Source: UBA9160 sp035489755
GTDB lineage: Bacteria; Myxococcota_A; UBA9160
Assembly (NCBI GenBank): GCA_035489755.1
Contig: DATGZK010000100.1
Span: 60,515-124,514 of the forward strand
Length of the DNA: 64,000 bases
Reading direction: 5' to 3'
A program made the position numbers and the translations under genes. Below the pieces are notes generated by a model. It was not told the origin of the DNA. It ran no database searches and was given only the letters and a program-made list of their open reading frames with translations. Positions within the stretch are counted from its first letter, which is position 1. Each line of letters opens with the position of its first letter. This document shows positions 1 to 8,275 of this stretch, piece by piece.

Positions 1-831
1 GGGCTCCCCCCGGAGCGGGGAGAGACGGAGCTCCGCACTCTGCGCGCGGCGCGTTCCGGGCTGCCAGCGGACCCTGTGCGACACCTGAGCCATCGTTTCG
101 AGCGCCTCCCCGGGCAGGGCCGTGCCCCCCTGCGCCGCGGGCACAACGGCCCCGAAGGAATGCCAAGGCCGTCCCTGCGCATCCTCGTTCGTGTCGAAGT
201 GGGCGCACAGATCCTCGAAGTGCAGGGGTGCCCAGAGCCAATAGAACTGCGGGAGCGGCCCGGGCGCACCGCCCTCCCGTTCGCCCACCGGACGCACGCC
301 CCACGAGCGGTCACGCGCACCCAGCACCTTCGTCGGCTGGACGGCGATGCGCTCGCCGTCGCAGTCGAGGTTCCCCGTCCATACGCCGAACTGCGTAAGA
401 CGGGTCGAATCCATGATCAGGCGGCCGTCGAGCCGGTGCATGAACCGCGGCTCCTCCAGCGCCTGCGTCCTTGCATCGAAGATGAGGTCTGCCGCGAGCC
501 CGAAGTCGTTCTCCGCCACCCGCACCCGCAGCCGCCGCAGCGGCTCGACCACCTCCACGGCGATCGGACCCACCCGCGTCTCCATCCGTTCGAACGGCGC
601 AAGGCGTGAAGCGCGAACCGTGCGCTGCACGCCGCCCCGCACGACACTCAGGGCCGCGTCCATCACGCGGCGGTTGGGGTAAAGCCCAAGCGCCAGGGCG
701 AAGAAGAGGTCCGCCTCGCGCGTGTAGCCGTGGAAGAAGTAGCGGTCGTAAAAGTTTCGATCGCCGCTTCCGGGGTGAGCGACGGGTTCGGGGGTCTGGT
801 GGATCGGATAGTCGTCGAGACGGGTCAGCAT
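1..831 (-). CDS. Conserved protein of the DUF7064/7065 type, 3' end cut by window
   Basis: Frame open from an ATG at 831 to the window edge, so 277 residues are visible and the C-terminus is missing. It begins MLTRLDDYPIHQTP and contains FFHGYTREADLFFALALGLY, an N-terminus I associate with uncharacterised proteins found beside ACAD10-like phosphotransferases in actinobacteria and deltaproteobacteria. The start lies 5 bases after the stop of the DUF6285-like gene and has an AAGGGG ribosome site, so it is the last visible gene of the coaE-phosphotransferase operon. Function unknown; a role in acyl-CoA or hydroxyacid metabolism is inferred only from its neighbours. The family name is from memory, not from a search. 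Confidence 0.75.
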   Translation of the reverse strand, partial: MLTRLDDYPIHQTPEPVAHPGSGDRNFYDRYFFHGYTREADLFFALALGLYPNRRVMDAALSVVRGGVQRTVRASRLAPFERMETRVGPIAVEVVEPLRRLRVRVAENDFGLAADLIFDARTQALEEPRFMHRLDGRLIMDSTRLTQFGVWTGNLDCDGERIAVQPTKVLGARDRSWGVRPVGEREGGAPGPLPQFYWLWAPLHFEDLCAHFDTNEDAQGRPWHSFGAVVPAAQGGTALPGEALETMAQVSHRVRWQPGTRRAQSAELRLSPLRGEP

Positions 832-836
832 GCAGG

Positions 837-1313
837 CTACCCCTTGGAGATCTCGGAGAGGAGGGAGGGCTTGAGAATCATGACTTCGCGAACTGCCTGA
901 GTGGCAAAGTGGCCGCCGAGAGCGGCCTTTGCGCCTTGCGTCAGGTCTTCGGCGAGGCCATCGAGGGCTTCGAGTGCAGAGGCCATGACCGTACGAAGTG
1001 CCCCCAGCCGCGGCGAGAGCGGCGCCGTCGGAGCAGCGGCCAGGCTGTTCTCAATCCGCAGACCGACGTCGTACGCAGCCGTGTTGCCGCTGGCCCGCAG
1101 CGCGCTCGCCGCGCGTCCGAGGCTATCGTGGAGCGACTGCGCCTCGAGCTCAAGCGGAGCGCTCTTTTCCTCCAGCCGGTCCCGCAGGTTGCGGAGCACA
1201 TCCGCCACTGCGTAAAGCTGCCCGCGCGCGAAGCGCGACTCAATGCCGGGGAGCACCGTCTCGAGCAGAGTGCGAACACAGCCATCGATCAACTGCTCCG
1301 GGGGAATCAGCAC
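837..1313 (-). CDS. DUF6285-like small protein, probable partner of the phosphotransferase
   Basis: A 158-residue, largely helical protein with no signal peptide or membrane segment. It starts at GTG 1313, with GAGAGG 6 bases upstream, 11 bases after the phosphotransferase stop. Small proteins of this kind sit next to ACAD10/LvaA-type kinases; in Pseudomonas levulinate catabolism the small protein LvaB is needed for LvaA kinase activity. The C-terminal half (ALEALDGLAEDLTQG, then REVMILKPSLLSEIS) looks like a conserved interaction region. Calling it an LvaB equivalent is inference from size, order and composition. Confidence 0.7.
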   Translation of the reverse strand: MLIPPEQLIDGCVRTLLETVLPGIESRFARGQLYAVADVLRNLRDRLEEKSAPLELEAQSLHDSLGRAASALRASGNTAAYDVGLRIENSLAAAPTAPLSPRLGALRTVMASALEALDGLAEDLTQGAKAALGGHFATQAVREVMILKPSLLSEISKG

Positions 1314-1324
1314 CGCGCACCTCT

Positions 1325-2380
1325 CTATTCGGCCGGGGCGGGGAGCCAGCCGCGGAGCACCGCGAGGCCCGCCATCAGGAATGGAAGCTGATGGTCGAAA
1401 ATTGCCATGCGCAGATCCGGCGTGCGCCCATCCCGGAAAGCGCGGATGCCGGTCAGCATGATGGCGCTCATCTTTACGAGGGAAAGCAACTCGTAGAAAC
1501 GCAGCCGCTCCGGATCGACCGTGCGACCCGATGCCTTGGCATAGAGCGCATAAAACTCAGAGGGCGGTACGAGACCCGACGCAAGGGGTGAACCGGCGCG
1601 CCAGAGCAGCGAGGTACACCACGCCACGTCCTCAAGCGGATCGCCAAGATGAACCATCTCCCAGTCGAGGATACCGGAAAGACGTGCACCGTCCGGCGTC
1701 TTCTGGACCAGCCAGTTGCCAAGACGGAAGTCTCCGTGCACGAGGGTCGTCTCGTCGGTCGCAGGCGCGTGGCGCCGCAGCCAGCCAAGCGCCTCCTGCA
1801 TCACCGCCGGTACCGGGAGCCGGGCGGCTTCGATGCGCGCCTGCCAGCGCGAGAGTTCGCCCAGGGACGCGTCGGTACCCTTGCGGGGAGCGCCGAGGAA
1901 GGCGAGACCACGGGCTCGCCAATCGATGGCGTGAAGGCGGACCAAGGACCCGACGACTTGGGGTGTGAGCGCGGCGCGCGTGGCAGGATCGAGCGGGCCT
2001 GAGCCGTCGGCCTGCGCGGCGGGGATCGGTACCTCCCCGGGGAGCCGCTCCATTACGTAAAACGGCCGCTCCAGCACGGCAGGGTCCGGCTCGAACCACG
2101 GCGTTGGAGGGGAGGGCAGGGGGTCGTCGGAGAGCACGTTCAGCACCCGAAATTCGGGTTCGAGGTCGTAGGGCTCGAGGAGCCCCGCGACCGGGGCGCG
2201 CTTTGCCACAAACGCCCGGCGAGAGGCTCCCCCCTCCCCATCGATCTCCACTTCGAATGAAAACGTCTCTTGGGAGAAACCCTCGGTGCTTCGCTCCAGA
2301 GAGAGCATCTTGACGCGGCGCGCGCCCGGAAGTCGAGGGAGGAGAAAACGCTCCAGCTTCGCTTCGACCGAATCGCTCAA
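1325..2380 (-). CDS. Phosphotransferase family protein (APH fold, ACAD10/LvaA-like)
   Basis: A 351-residue cytoplasmic kinase of the aminoglycoside-phosphotransferase superfamily. The catalytic loop reads VHGDFRLGNW and the metal-binding loop GILDWEMVHLGDP, both intact. The N-lobe begins KLERFLLPRLPG and includes FVAKRAPVAG, likely carrying the ATP-site Lys. This branch is usually associated with acyl-CoA metabolism (ACAD10/11, LvaA phosphorylating 4-hydroxyacyl-CoA) rather than antibiotic resistance. Start is taken as TTG 2380, whose last two bases overlap the coaE stop TGA, implying translational coupling. A longer open frame runs into coaE sequence and is not the gene. The substrate is not shown by sequence. 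Confidence 0.85.
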   Translation of the reverse strand: MSDSVEAKLERFLLPRLPGARRVKMLSLERSTEGFSQETFSFEVEIDGEGGASRRAFVAKRAPVAGLLEPYDLEPEFRVLNVLSDDPLPSPPTPWFEPDPAVLERPFYVMERLPGEVPIPAAQADGSGPLDPATRAALTPQVVGSLVRLHAIDWRARGLAFLGAPRKGTDASLGELSRWQARIEAARLPVPAVMQEALGWLRRHAPATDETTLVHGDFRLGNWLVQKTPDGARLSGILDWEMVHLGDPLEDVAWCTSLLWRAGSPLASGLVPPSEFYALYAKASGRTVDPERLRFYELLSLVKMSAIMLTGIRAFRDGRTPDLRMAIFDHQLPFLMAGLAVLRGWLPAPAE

Positions 2381-3012
2381 CGCGCCTCCGCGGGCCCGCC
2401 CACGAGCTTGGCCCAAAGCGCCTGCACCTGACGCTCGGTCTCGGCAAGTGCACCGGAGTTGTCGATCACGTGATCCGCAAGCTGCCGCTTCTCGTCGAGC
2501 GGCAGCTGCGCGGACACCCTCCGCAGCGCCTCCTCCCGCGGGAAGGCGTCCCGCTGCATGAGGCGCGCAATCTGCGTCTCGAGGGGAACCCAGACCACCA
2601 CGACTGCTTCGAGCCCGAGCAGAGCCCTTGCAGAGGGATCCTGGCCGCGGACCTCCAACAGCAGCGGAATGTCGAGCACAAGTACCGGGACGCCAGAGTT
2701 TCGTGCCGCTTGTGCCCGGCGCGTGATTTCCCCACCCACCCGAGGGTGCACGAGCTGATTGAGCCGCAGCCGCGCGGAAGCATCGCGGAAAACAAGGGCA
2801 CCGAGCGCTTCGCGGTCGACCGCACCGTCGGGTCGCAAAACGCGAGGGCCAAAGCTTTCGCCGATCTCGGCTGCGAGAGGCTGCCCGGGCCCCTCGAGTT
2901 CGTGCACGATCGCATCGGCATCGATCACGCAGGCGCCAAGCTTCTCGAGGAGTCTTGCTACGGTGCTCTTGCCAGAGCCGATGCCCCCGGTAAGACCGAT
3001 CGTACGCGTCAT
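2377..3012 (-). CDS. coaE: Dephospho-CoA kinase
   Basis: Catalyses the last step of coenzyme A synthesis, ATP-dependent phosphorylation of dephospho-CoA. It begins MTRTIGLTGGIGSGKST, a typical CoaE N-terminus with Walker A, and has the family signatures DADAIVHELEGPG, FRDASARLRLNQLVHP and VLDIPLLLE. At 211 residues it has normal length. An in-frame TTG seven codons upstream (3033) is possible, but ATG 3012 matches the family. Placing CoA synthesis directly upstream of a probable acyl-CoA-linked kinase is consistent with the inferred operon theme. Confidence 0.95.
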   Translation of the reverse strand: MTRTIGLTGGIGSGKSTVARLLEKLGACVIDADAIVHELEGPGQPLAAEIGESFGPRVLRPDGAVDREALGALVFRDASARLRLNQLVHPRVGGEITRRAQAARNSGVPVLVLDIPLLLEVRGQDPSARALLGLEAVVVVWVPLETQIARLMQRDAFPREEALRRVSAQLPLDEKRQLADHVIDNSGALAETERQVQALWAKLVGGPAEAR

Positions 3013-3056
3013 CCCGGGGAAGATCGCACGCAACGCACCACTGGCTCAACCCCGCC

Positions 3057-4793
3057 TCAGACCACGCCGTCGCCCTCGGCACGGACGCAGTTCTTGCCCT
3101 GCGCCTTTGCCCGGTAGAGCGCCCGATCCGCGGCCTGGAAAAACGCCTTGCGATCTCCCTTGTACTGCGCGACGCCGACCGAGACCGTGACTTTCTCAAG
3201 CCGCATCGTCTCGTCGAGGAGGAAGCTCTTCTCCCCGACCGCCTCGCGGACTTTTTCACCCAGCGTGGCGGCTCCACCGAGGTCCGTGTTGCCGGCGAGG
3301 ATCACGAACTCCTCCCCGCCGTAGCGTGCGAGCAGGTCGCTCGCCCGCATGCTCTCGTCCATGATGCGAGCGATGCGGGTCAGGAGCTCGTCGCCCGCCG
3401 CGTGCCCGAGGCGGTCGTTCAGGCGCTTAAAATCGTCAATGTCAACCAAGAGGATCGAGAGCGGCTCTCCCGAGCGCTGGACACGCTTGATCTCTCGCGT
3501 GAGGTGATCCTGGAAGAATCGGTGATTGTGCAACTTCGTGAGTCCATCGGTGATGGAGAGCTGCGAGAGCTGCTCGTTGGCCTTCTCAAGCTCCTGTTTC
3601 TGCACTGTGAGCTGGTGGATTGCGGTCTCGATTTCCGATTGGTTCTTGCGCAGCTTGCGCGTCATGTCGTTGAAGGTGCGGGTTAGGAGTCCGATCTCGT
3701 CGTTACCGCGGGTATCCGGAATCTCGAGGTCGAGCTCGCCCCGCGAGATGCGGCGGGCGCCATCGGAGAGGGCTTCGATCGGCCGCACGATCGCGGCGGT
3801 GATCTTGTACGCCAGGAAGCTAAACAGCAAAACGATGACGAGGTCGGTGACGAAAATCCGGGTTACGACAGAAAGCACGGGTTCAAACGCCCGCTCAAAC
3901 GGCTCCTCAGCCATCACCGTCCAACCGAGCCGGGAAAGGCGTCGCGCAGCCCCAATCACTCGCTCCCCGCTGGGCCTCTGATAGTCGCTCACCGCCCGAC
4001 CCGCGGGCGGGGTCGGCGGCAGCTTGACCTCGCTCCACGTGCCGGGGCTATCAGCGCAGGCTGCGTCCCCACCGGCGGGGCCGCGGTCATCGGCTGCCGC
4101 GCAGCTCGCGCCGTCGGCGAGTTGGCTGCTCGTGATTCCCATCCCGTCCGCCCCGACGAGGGTGATGCGCGTGGGTGCCTCTTCCCCCTCCCCGGCGAGC
4201 AGGAGCCCGAGGTCATCGGTCCGCAAGAGAGCGACCAAGACCGCGGCCACGCCACCGTCCGCGGAACGCACGGGCGCGCTGGCGAGGACGAGCGGGGCAC
4301 CACTGGGGTCGCGCACAGATTGCACATCTGGCTCTCCGAGCGTGCGGAGGCCGTGCACGAGTTCCGGGGGAAGCGCGGGGGGGTCACCCCACGTCGCTGC
4401 GATTGCCCCCGAGGGATGCAAAAGGACAAGCCCGCGGACGGCCGCGAGCGGGCGACCGGATTGCGCCGCGAGATCGAGGGCCTTGCGGGTTTCGGCGCCG
4501 TCCGCCCCGCTCCGCAGGGAGCCAGCGATCGCCCGCAGCGCGGGTGCCCCCGCCCGCGCCTCGGCATCGGACTGGGCCCCTGAGAGCCACGCTTCCACCC
4601 GAGATGCGCTGCGCTGGAGGAGCGCCGGGAAACGCTGATCGATCGCTTCACGCAAGAAGCGGTGGGTGGACTCGATCGAGATCCAACTGACCGCAAGGGC
4701 GGTCAGAAAGGTCGACAAGAAGACGAAGAAGATGATCTTCGTCGCAAGGCTGTTGAGGGGCTGTCCTCTTGCGGCTGCGAAGGGCTCCGGCAT
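3057..4793 (-). CDS. Membrane diguanylate cyclase with periplasmic sensor, HAMP and GGDEF
   Basis: A 578-residue c-di-GMP synthase. Transmembrane segment 1 is at about residues 17-40, followed by a large periplasmic sensor of probable Cache fold (about 41-308), a second segment at about 311-334, HAMP (about 335-385), a coiled coil and a C-terminal GGDEF domain. The active site is GGEEF (about 492-496). RASD lies five residues before it, which is the RxxD product-inhibition site, so feedback inhibition by c-di-GMP is expected. Metal/nucleotide motif VDIDDFKRLND is intact. It is divergent from the pheA operon. A possible downstream effector in the window is the PilZ protein at 32.2-33.4 kb, although no direct link is visible. 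Confidence 0.93.
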   Translation of the reverse strand: MPEPFAAARGQPLNSLATKIIFFVFLSTFLTALAVSWISIESTHRFLREAIDQRFPALLQRSASRVEAWLSGAQSDAEARAGAPALRAIAGSLRSGADGAETRKALDLAAQSGRPLAAVRGLVLLHPSGAIAATWGDPPALPPELVHGLRTLGEPDVQSVRDPSGAPLVLASAPVRSADGGVAAVLVALLRTDDLGLLLAGEGEEAPTRITLVGADGMGITSSQLADGASCAAADDRGPAGGDAACADSPGTWSEVKLPPTPPAGRAVSDYQRPSGERVIGAARRLSRLGWTVMAEEPFERAFEPVLSVVTRIFVTDLVIVLLFSFLAYKITAAIVRPIEALSDGARRISRGELDLEIPDTRGNDEIGLLTRTFNDMTRKLRKNQSEIETAIHQLTVQKQELEKANEQLSQLSITDGLTKLHNHRFFQDHLTREIKRVQRSGEPLSILLVDIDDFKRLNDRLGHAAGDELLTRIARIMDESMRASDLLARYGGEEFVILAGNTDLGGAATLGEKVREAVGEKSFLLDETMRLEKVTVSVGVAQYKGDRKAFFQAADRALYRAKAQGKNCVRAEGDGVV

Positions 4794-4913
4794 TCGTTCA
4801 GCGGACTCCCGGGGTTTTTCGTATCGACTGGCGGGAGCCCGTTCTTAACGATCTTCTGGACCCTAAGAGCCCATAACCCCCTGTCCGCCCGACAAAATCG
4901 CCGAAATGAGGGC

Positions 4914-4943
4914 TTGGCAGCGGGCCTCCCCCTCCGATATATT
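4914..4943 (+). promoter_or_regulatory. Sigma70-like promoter for the pheA operon
   Basis: TTGGCA at 4914-4919 and TATATT at 4938-4943, separated by 18 bases; each hexamer matches five of six consensus positions. It lies in the divergent gap between the diguanylate cyclase and pheA, leaving a leader of roughly 105-110 bases before the chosen pheA start. I saw no clear Trp/Phe-type attenuator peptide in the leader. Confidence 0.5.
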
Positions 4944-5058
4944 GCGCCCGTTTTTCGAGGGGTTAGCGACCTTTCCGCGAATGCGCGGGCCGCCGCCCTC
5001 CGATCGGGCGGGCCGCGCAGTCCACACGAACGCGCACTCCGCCGAGACTGCGACCGCG

Positions 5059-6216
5059 ATGAACGACACGCACAAGACCCGCCCGCTTTCGCTCAGCAAA
5101 ACCGCAGAAGCGGAGCTGGAGCAGCTCCGCGCGCAGATCGACGCCATCGACCGGCGCATCCTCGCGCAGCTGAATGAGCGCGCGCGCCTCGTGCAGGCCG
5201 TGGGAGGTCTTAAGCGGACGACGGGGGCGCCGGTGTATTCGGCACCCCGCGAGCAGGAGATTCTGGCGCGCGTGGTCGCCGAGAATTCTGGGCCGTTCCC
5301 GTCCGCTGCCCTCGCGCCGATTTTTCGCGAAATCATCTCTGGCTGCAGGACCCTCGAAGAGCCGCTGCGCATCGCGTATCTCGGGCCCGAGGGCACGAAC
5401 TCTCATCTCGCCGCGCGGGAGGAGTTTGGCGCCTCCGCCACTCTTTGGGCCGTGCAATCCATCCCCGCGGTGTTTGCCGCCGTCGAGCGAGGGCAGTCCG
5501 ATCTCGGCGTGGTACCGGTCGAGAACTCGACCGAGGGCGTCGTCACCCAGACGCTCGACGCGTTCGTCGACACCGAGCTCACGCTCTGCGGCGAGGTGGT
5601 GCTCCGCATCTCTTACCACCTCCTTTCGCGGAGCGGGCGAATCGATGACGTGAAGCGCGTGGTTTCGCATCCCCAGGGTCTTGCTCAATGCCGCGGATGG
5701 CTCGATGCACATCTGCCCCACGCCGAGCGCAGCGAGAGTGCGAGCACCGCTGCCGCGGCGCGTCTGGCCGCCGAGGACAGTGCGGTGGCGGCGATCGCGA
5801 GCGCAATTGCCGCCGAAGCCTACGGGCTGCGGACGATCGAATCGAGTATCGAAGATCGGCGGGACAACACCACGCGATTCCTGCTGATCGGTCGCACGCC
5901 CCCGGCGCCCTCGGGCAGTGACCTTACGTGCGCGGTGTTCACGGTGCGCAAGGACGAGTCGGGCGCTCTCTACAAGCTGCTCGAGCCGTTCGCCCGGGAA
6001 GGCGTGAATCTGACCGCCATTCAGGCGCGGCCCATCAAGGGCAAACCTTGGGAGTATCTCTTCTATCTCGACGTCGAAGGTCATCCGAGCGAAGAGCGGG
6101 TGGGGCGTGCGCTCGCCGATGCCGCGCGCCGAGCTCACTCCCATAAGGTCCTGGGTTCGTTCCCCCGTGCGAGCTCTCGGCCGCGACGCCCGGGGATCCC
6201 GGCGGGAGCCAGCTAG
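5059..6216 (+). CDS. pheA: Bifunctional chorismate mutase / prephenate dehydratase (P-protein)
   Basis: Converts chorismate to prephenate and then phenylpyruvate for phenylalanine synthesis. The 385 residues comprise an AroQ chorismate mutase domain (about 18-105; LRAQIDAIDRRILAQLNERA), a prephenate dehydratase domain (about 108-290; AYLGPEGTNSH, VPVENSTEG, and NTTRFLLIG near its end) and an ACT regulatory domain (about 300-375) expected to bind Phe. ATG 5059 is preferred because the mutase domain begins just after it; an open frame extends upstream to 4906 but has non-homologous composition and would cover the promoter. First gene of the long plus-strand run. Confidence 0.94.
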   Translation: MNDTHKTRPLSLSKTAEAELEQLRAQIDAIDRRILAQLNERARLVQAVGGLKRTTGAPVYSAPREQEILARVVAENSGPFPSAALAPIFREIISGCRTLEEPLRIAYLGPEGTNSHLAAREEFGASATLWAVQSIPAVFAAVERGQSDLGVVPVENSTEGVVTQTLDAFVDTELTLCGEVVLRISYHLLSRSGRIDDVKRVVSHPQGLAQCRGWLDAHLPHAERSESASTAAAARLAAEDSAVAAIASAIAAEAYGLRTIESSIEDRRDNTTRFLLIGRTPPAPSGSDLTCAVFTVRKDESGALYKLLEPFAREGVNLTAIQARPIKGKPWEYLFYLDVEGHPSEERVGRALADAARRAHSHKVLGSFPRASSRPRRPGIPAGAS

Positions 6217-6218
6217 CC

Positions 6219-7319
6219 GTGGCGCTCGAGCAGATCGTGAAGCCGGAGATCGCAGCGCTTGAGCCCTATGAGCCGGGCAAGCCGATCGAAGAGCTGGAGC
6301 GCGAACTTGGAATCGAAGGCGCCATCAAGCTCGCCTCTAATGAGAACCCGCTCGGTCCCTCGCCGCGCGCGCTCGAAGCCGCGCGCGCAGCGCTCTCGGG
6401 GATGCACCGCTACCCCGATGGTGGGAGCTTTCGGTTGCGCCGTCGGCTTTCATCACATCTTGGCGTCGAGCCCAACCAGATCGTATTGGGCACGGGTGCA
6501 GACGAAATCCTTGAGCTGCTGGCGAAGGCATTTGTGCGTCCCGGTGACGAGGTCGTGTATGCCTGGCCGTCGTTCGCCATGTATCCGATTGTGACCCAAG
6601 GTGCGGGCGCGAAGAGCGTGCGCGTTGGGCTTGACGCCGGCCTGGTGCACGACTTGGCGGCAATTCGCGCGGCGGTTACCCCGCGGACACGGCTCCTCTT
6701 GGTTTGCAACCCGAACAATCCCACCGGCACGAGCGTCGGTGCGGGCGAGCTCGATGCTTTCATCGCGGCGCTGCCCTCACACGTCGTCCTGGCGATCGAC
6801 GAAGCGTACTGCGAGTTTGCGCGGCGCCCCGACTTTCCCCGCTCGATGGAATGGATCGGGAGACGCCCGGGTACGATCGTGCTCCGTACGTTCTCCAAGA
6901 TTTACGGCCTCGCGGGGCTGCGGGTGGGTTACGGAGCAGGCGACGCCGAACTGGTGGGTTACCTCGAGCGGGCGAGGCATCCTTTTAACATCAACCTCGT
7001 GGCCCAGGCCGCTGCCGAGGCCGCACTCGACGATGTCGACCACGTGGCCGCGACCCGACGCATCAACGCCCAGGGCGTTGAGTACCTGACGCGGGAGCTC
7101 CGGGCACTCGGCATCGAAGTATGGCCGACCGACGCGAACTTCGTGCTGGCGCGTGCCGGTGGACGCAGCACGTATGAGCGCCTGCTCCGCGAGGGGGTGA
7201 TCGTGCGGCCGCTCGGGGGCTTTGGCTTGCGCGAGCACGTGCGCATCACGATTGGACTTCCCGAGGAAAACGAGCGCCTCGTGAAGGCGCTGCGGCGGCT
7301 GCGCCAGGAGGCTGCGTGA
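6219..7319 (+). CDS. hisC: Histidinol-phosphate / aromatic aminotransferase
   Basis: PLP-dependent class I/II aminotransferase, 366 residues, normal length. It contains KLASNENPLGPSP at the N-terminus, CNPNNPTGT, AIDEAYCEFA and the PLP-lysine motif RTFSKIYGLAGLRVGY. Starts at GTG 6219, two bases after the pheA stop, with GGCGGGAG upstream. Its position between pheA and tyrA suggests that it also, or mainly, transaminates phenylpyruvate and hydroxyphenylpyruvate, as HisC-type enzymes do in other bacteria; that dual role is inference. Confidence 0.93.
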   Translation: MALEQIVKPEIAALEPYEPGKPIEELERELGIEGAIKLASNENPLGPSPRALEAARAALSGMHRYPDGGSFRLRRRLSSHLGVEPNQIVLGTGADEILELLAKAFVRPGDEVVYAWPSFAMYPIVTQGAGAKSVRVGLDAGLVHDLAAIRAAVTPRTRLLLVCNPNNPTGTSVGAGELDAFIAALPSHVVLAIDEAYCEFARRPDFPRSMEWIGRRPGTIVLRTFSKIYGLAGLRVGYGAGDAELVGYLERARHPFNINLVAQAAAEAALDDVDHVAATRRINAQGVEYLTRELRALGIEVWPTDANFVLARAGGRSTYERLLREGVIVRPLGGFGLREHVRITIGLPEENERLVKALRRLRQEAA

Positions 7320-8275
7320 CGTCGTCTGCCCCGCGCTTCGCGCGCCTTACGGTGATCGGCCTCGGCCTGCTGGGGGGCTCGGTGGGGCTCGCCGCCCGCG
7401 CGCGCGGCGTGGCCGGGCGTGTGGTGGGTGCTGGGCGCTCGCGGGAGAGCCTCGCGGCAGCGCTACGACGCGGCGCTGTGGACGAAATTCGCGGGGGTGC
7501 AGAGGCCGTGCGAGATGCCGATCTGGTCGTCCTCGCGACGCCGGTCTCGGCGATGCCGGGCGCGCTGGGTGCGGCGGCGCCCGGTTTCAAAACCGGGGCG
7601 CTCGTCACCGACGTGGGAAGCGTGAAGGCGCCCCTCGCCGACGTGCTGCCGGGTTTGCTGCCGCCCAGCGTTCGCTTCATTGGCGCGCACCCGATGGCGG
7701 GAAGCCACCGGCGCGGCATCGAGCATGCTCGTGCCGACCTCTTTGAGGGCGCCGCCTGCGTTGTGACGCCGTCGCACGACGCAGAGCCCGAGGCGGTGGA
7801 GCGGGTGGCGAGCTTCTGGCGTGCGCTTGGTGCGCGCGTGGTGCTGCGCAGTCCGGCGGAGCACGACGTGCAGGTGGCATGGACGAGTCACCTTCCTCAC
7901 GCGCTGGCGTTCGCCTTCGCGCGTGCCCTCGAGGGGGCGCCTGCGGGGGCCCGCGAACTCTCCGGTCCTGGCTTCCGGGATTTCACGCGCATTGCGCGGA
8001 GCGACGCCGAGCTGTGGAGTGAAATTCTGGCGGCAAACCGCAAGGCCATTGCCGGACCGCTGCATGAGACCGCCCTGCGCCTTGCCGAGCTCGCTCGCAG
8101 TCTCGATGCGAACGAGATCGATTCCCTCGAACGCTTCCTCGGGGTCGCGCGTGATGCACTTGCGCGGATCGCCCCCGAAGACTTGAGATCTCGCCCATCC
8201 GGGGGCGAAAACCCGGAAATCGCGGCCGCCAAGTCGGCGGCTTCGGAAGGAGAACGAAAGATCACTCATGACTGA
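7316..8275 (+). CDS. tyrA: Prephenate dehydrogenase
   Basis: NAD(P)-dependent oxidative decarboxylation of prephenate for tyrosine synthesis. Rossmann motif GLGLLGGSVGLAAR at the N-terminus, then TDVGSVKAPL, FIGAHPMAGS and HDVQVAWTSHLPHAL, all characteristic of TyrA. GTG 7316 overlaps the hisC stop by four bases. The last residues (from about SRPSGGENPEIAAAK) form a low-complexity tail that runs eight bases into rpsA. No C-terminal aroA fusion or following aroA/cmk is present, unlike many deltaproteobacterial versions of this operon. Confidence 0.94.
   Translation: MTSSAPRFARLTVIGLGLLGGSVGLAARARGVAGRVVGAGRSRESLAAALRRGAVDEIRGGAEAVRDADLVVLATPVSAMPGALGAAAPGFKTGALVTDVGSVKAPLADVLPGLLPPSVRFIGAHPMAGSHRRGIEHARADLFEGAACVVTPSHDAEPEAVERVASFWRALGARVVLRSPAEHDVQVAWTSHLPHALAFAFARALEGAPAGARELSGPGFRDFTRIARSDAELWSEILAANRKAIAGPLHETALRLAELARSLDANEIDSLERFLGVARDALARIAPEDLRSRPSGGENPEIAAAKSAASEGERKITHD

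Noticed and set aside
1325..3277. A 650-residue minus-strand frame covering the phosphotransferase and most of coaE
   Set aside because: Only its C-terminal 351 residues look like a protein; the N-terminal part is Arg/Cys-rich and overlaps coaE out of frame. A TTG start at 2380 fits.
4963..6144. A 393-residue minus-strand frame opposite pheA
   Set aside because: Composition is that of an antisense shadow; pheA motifs explain the region.
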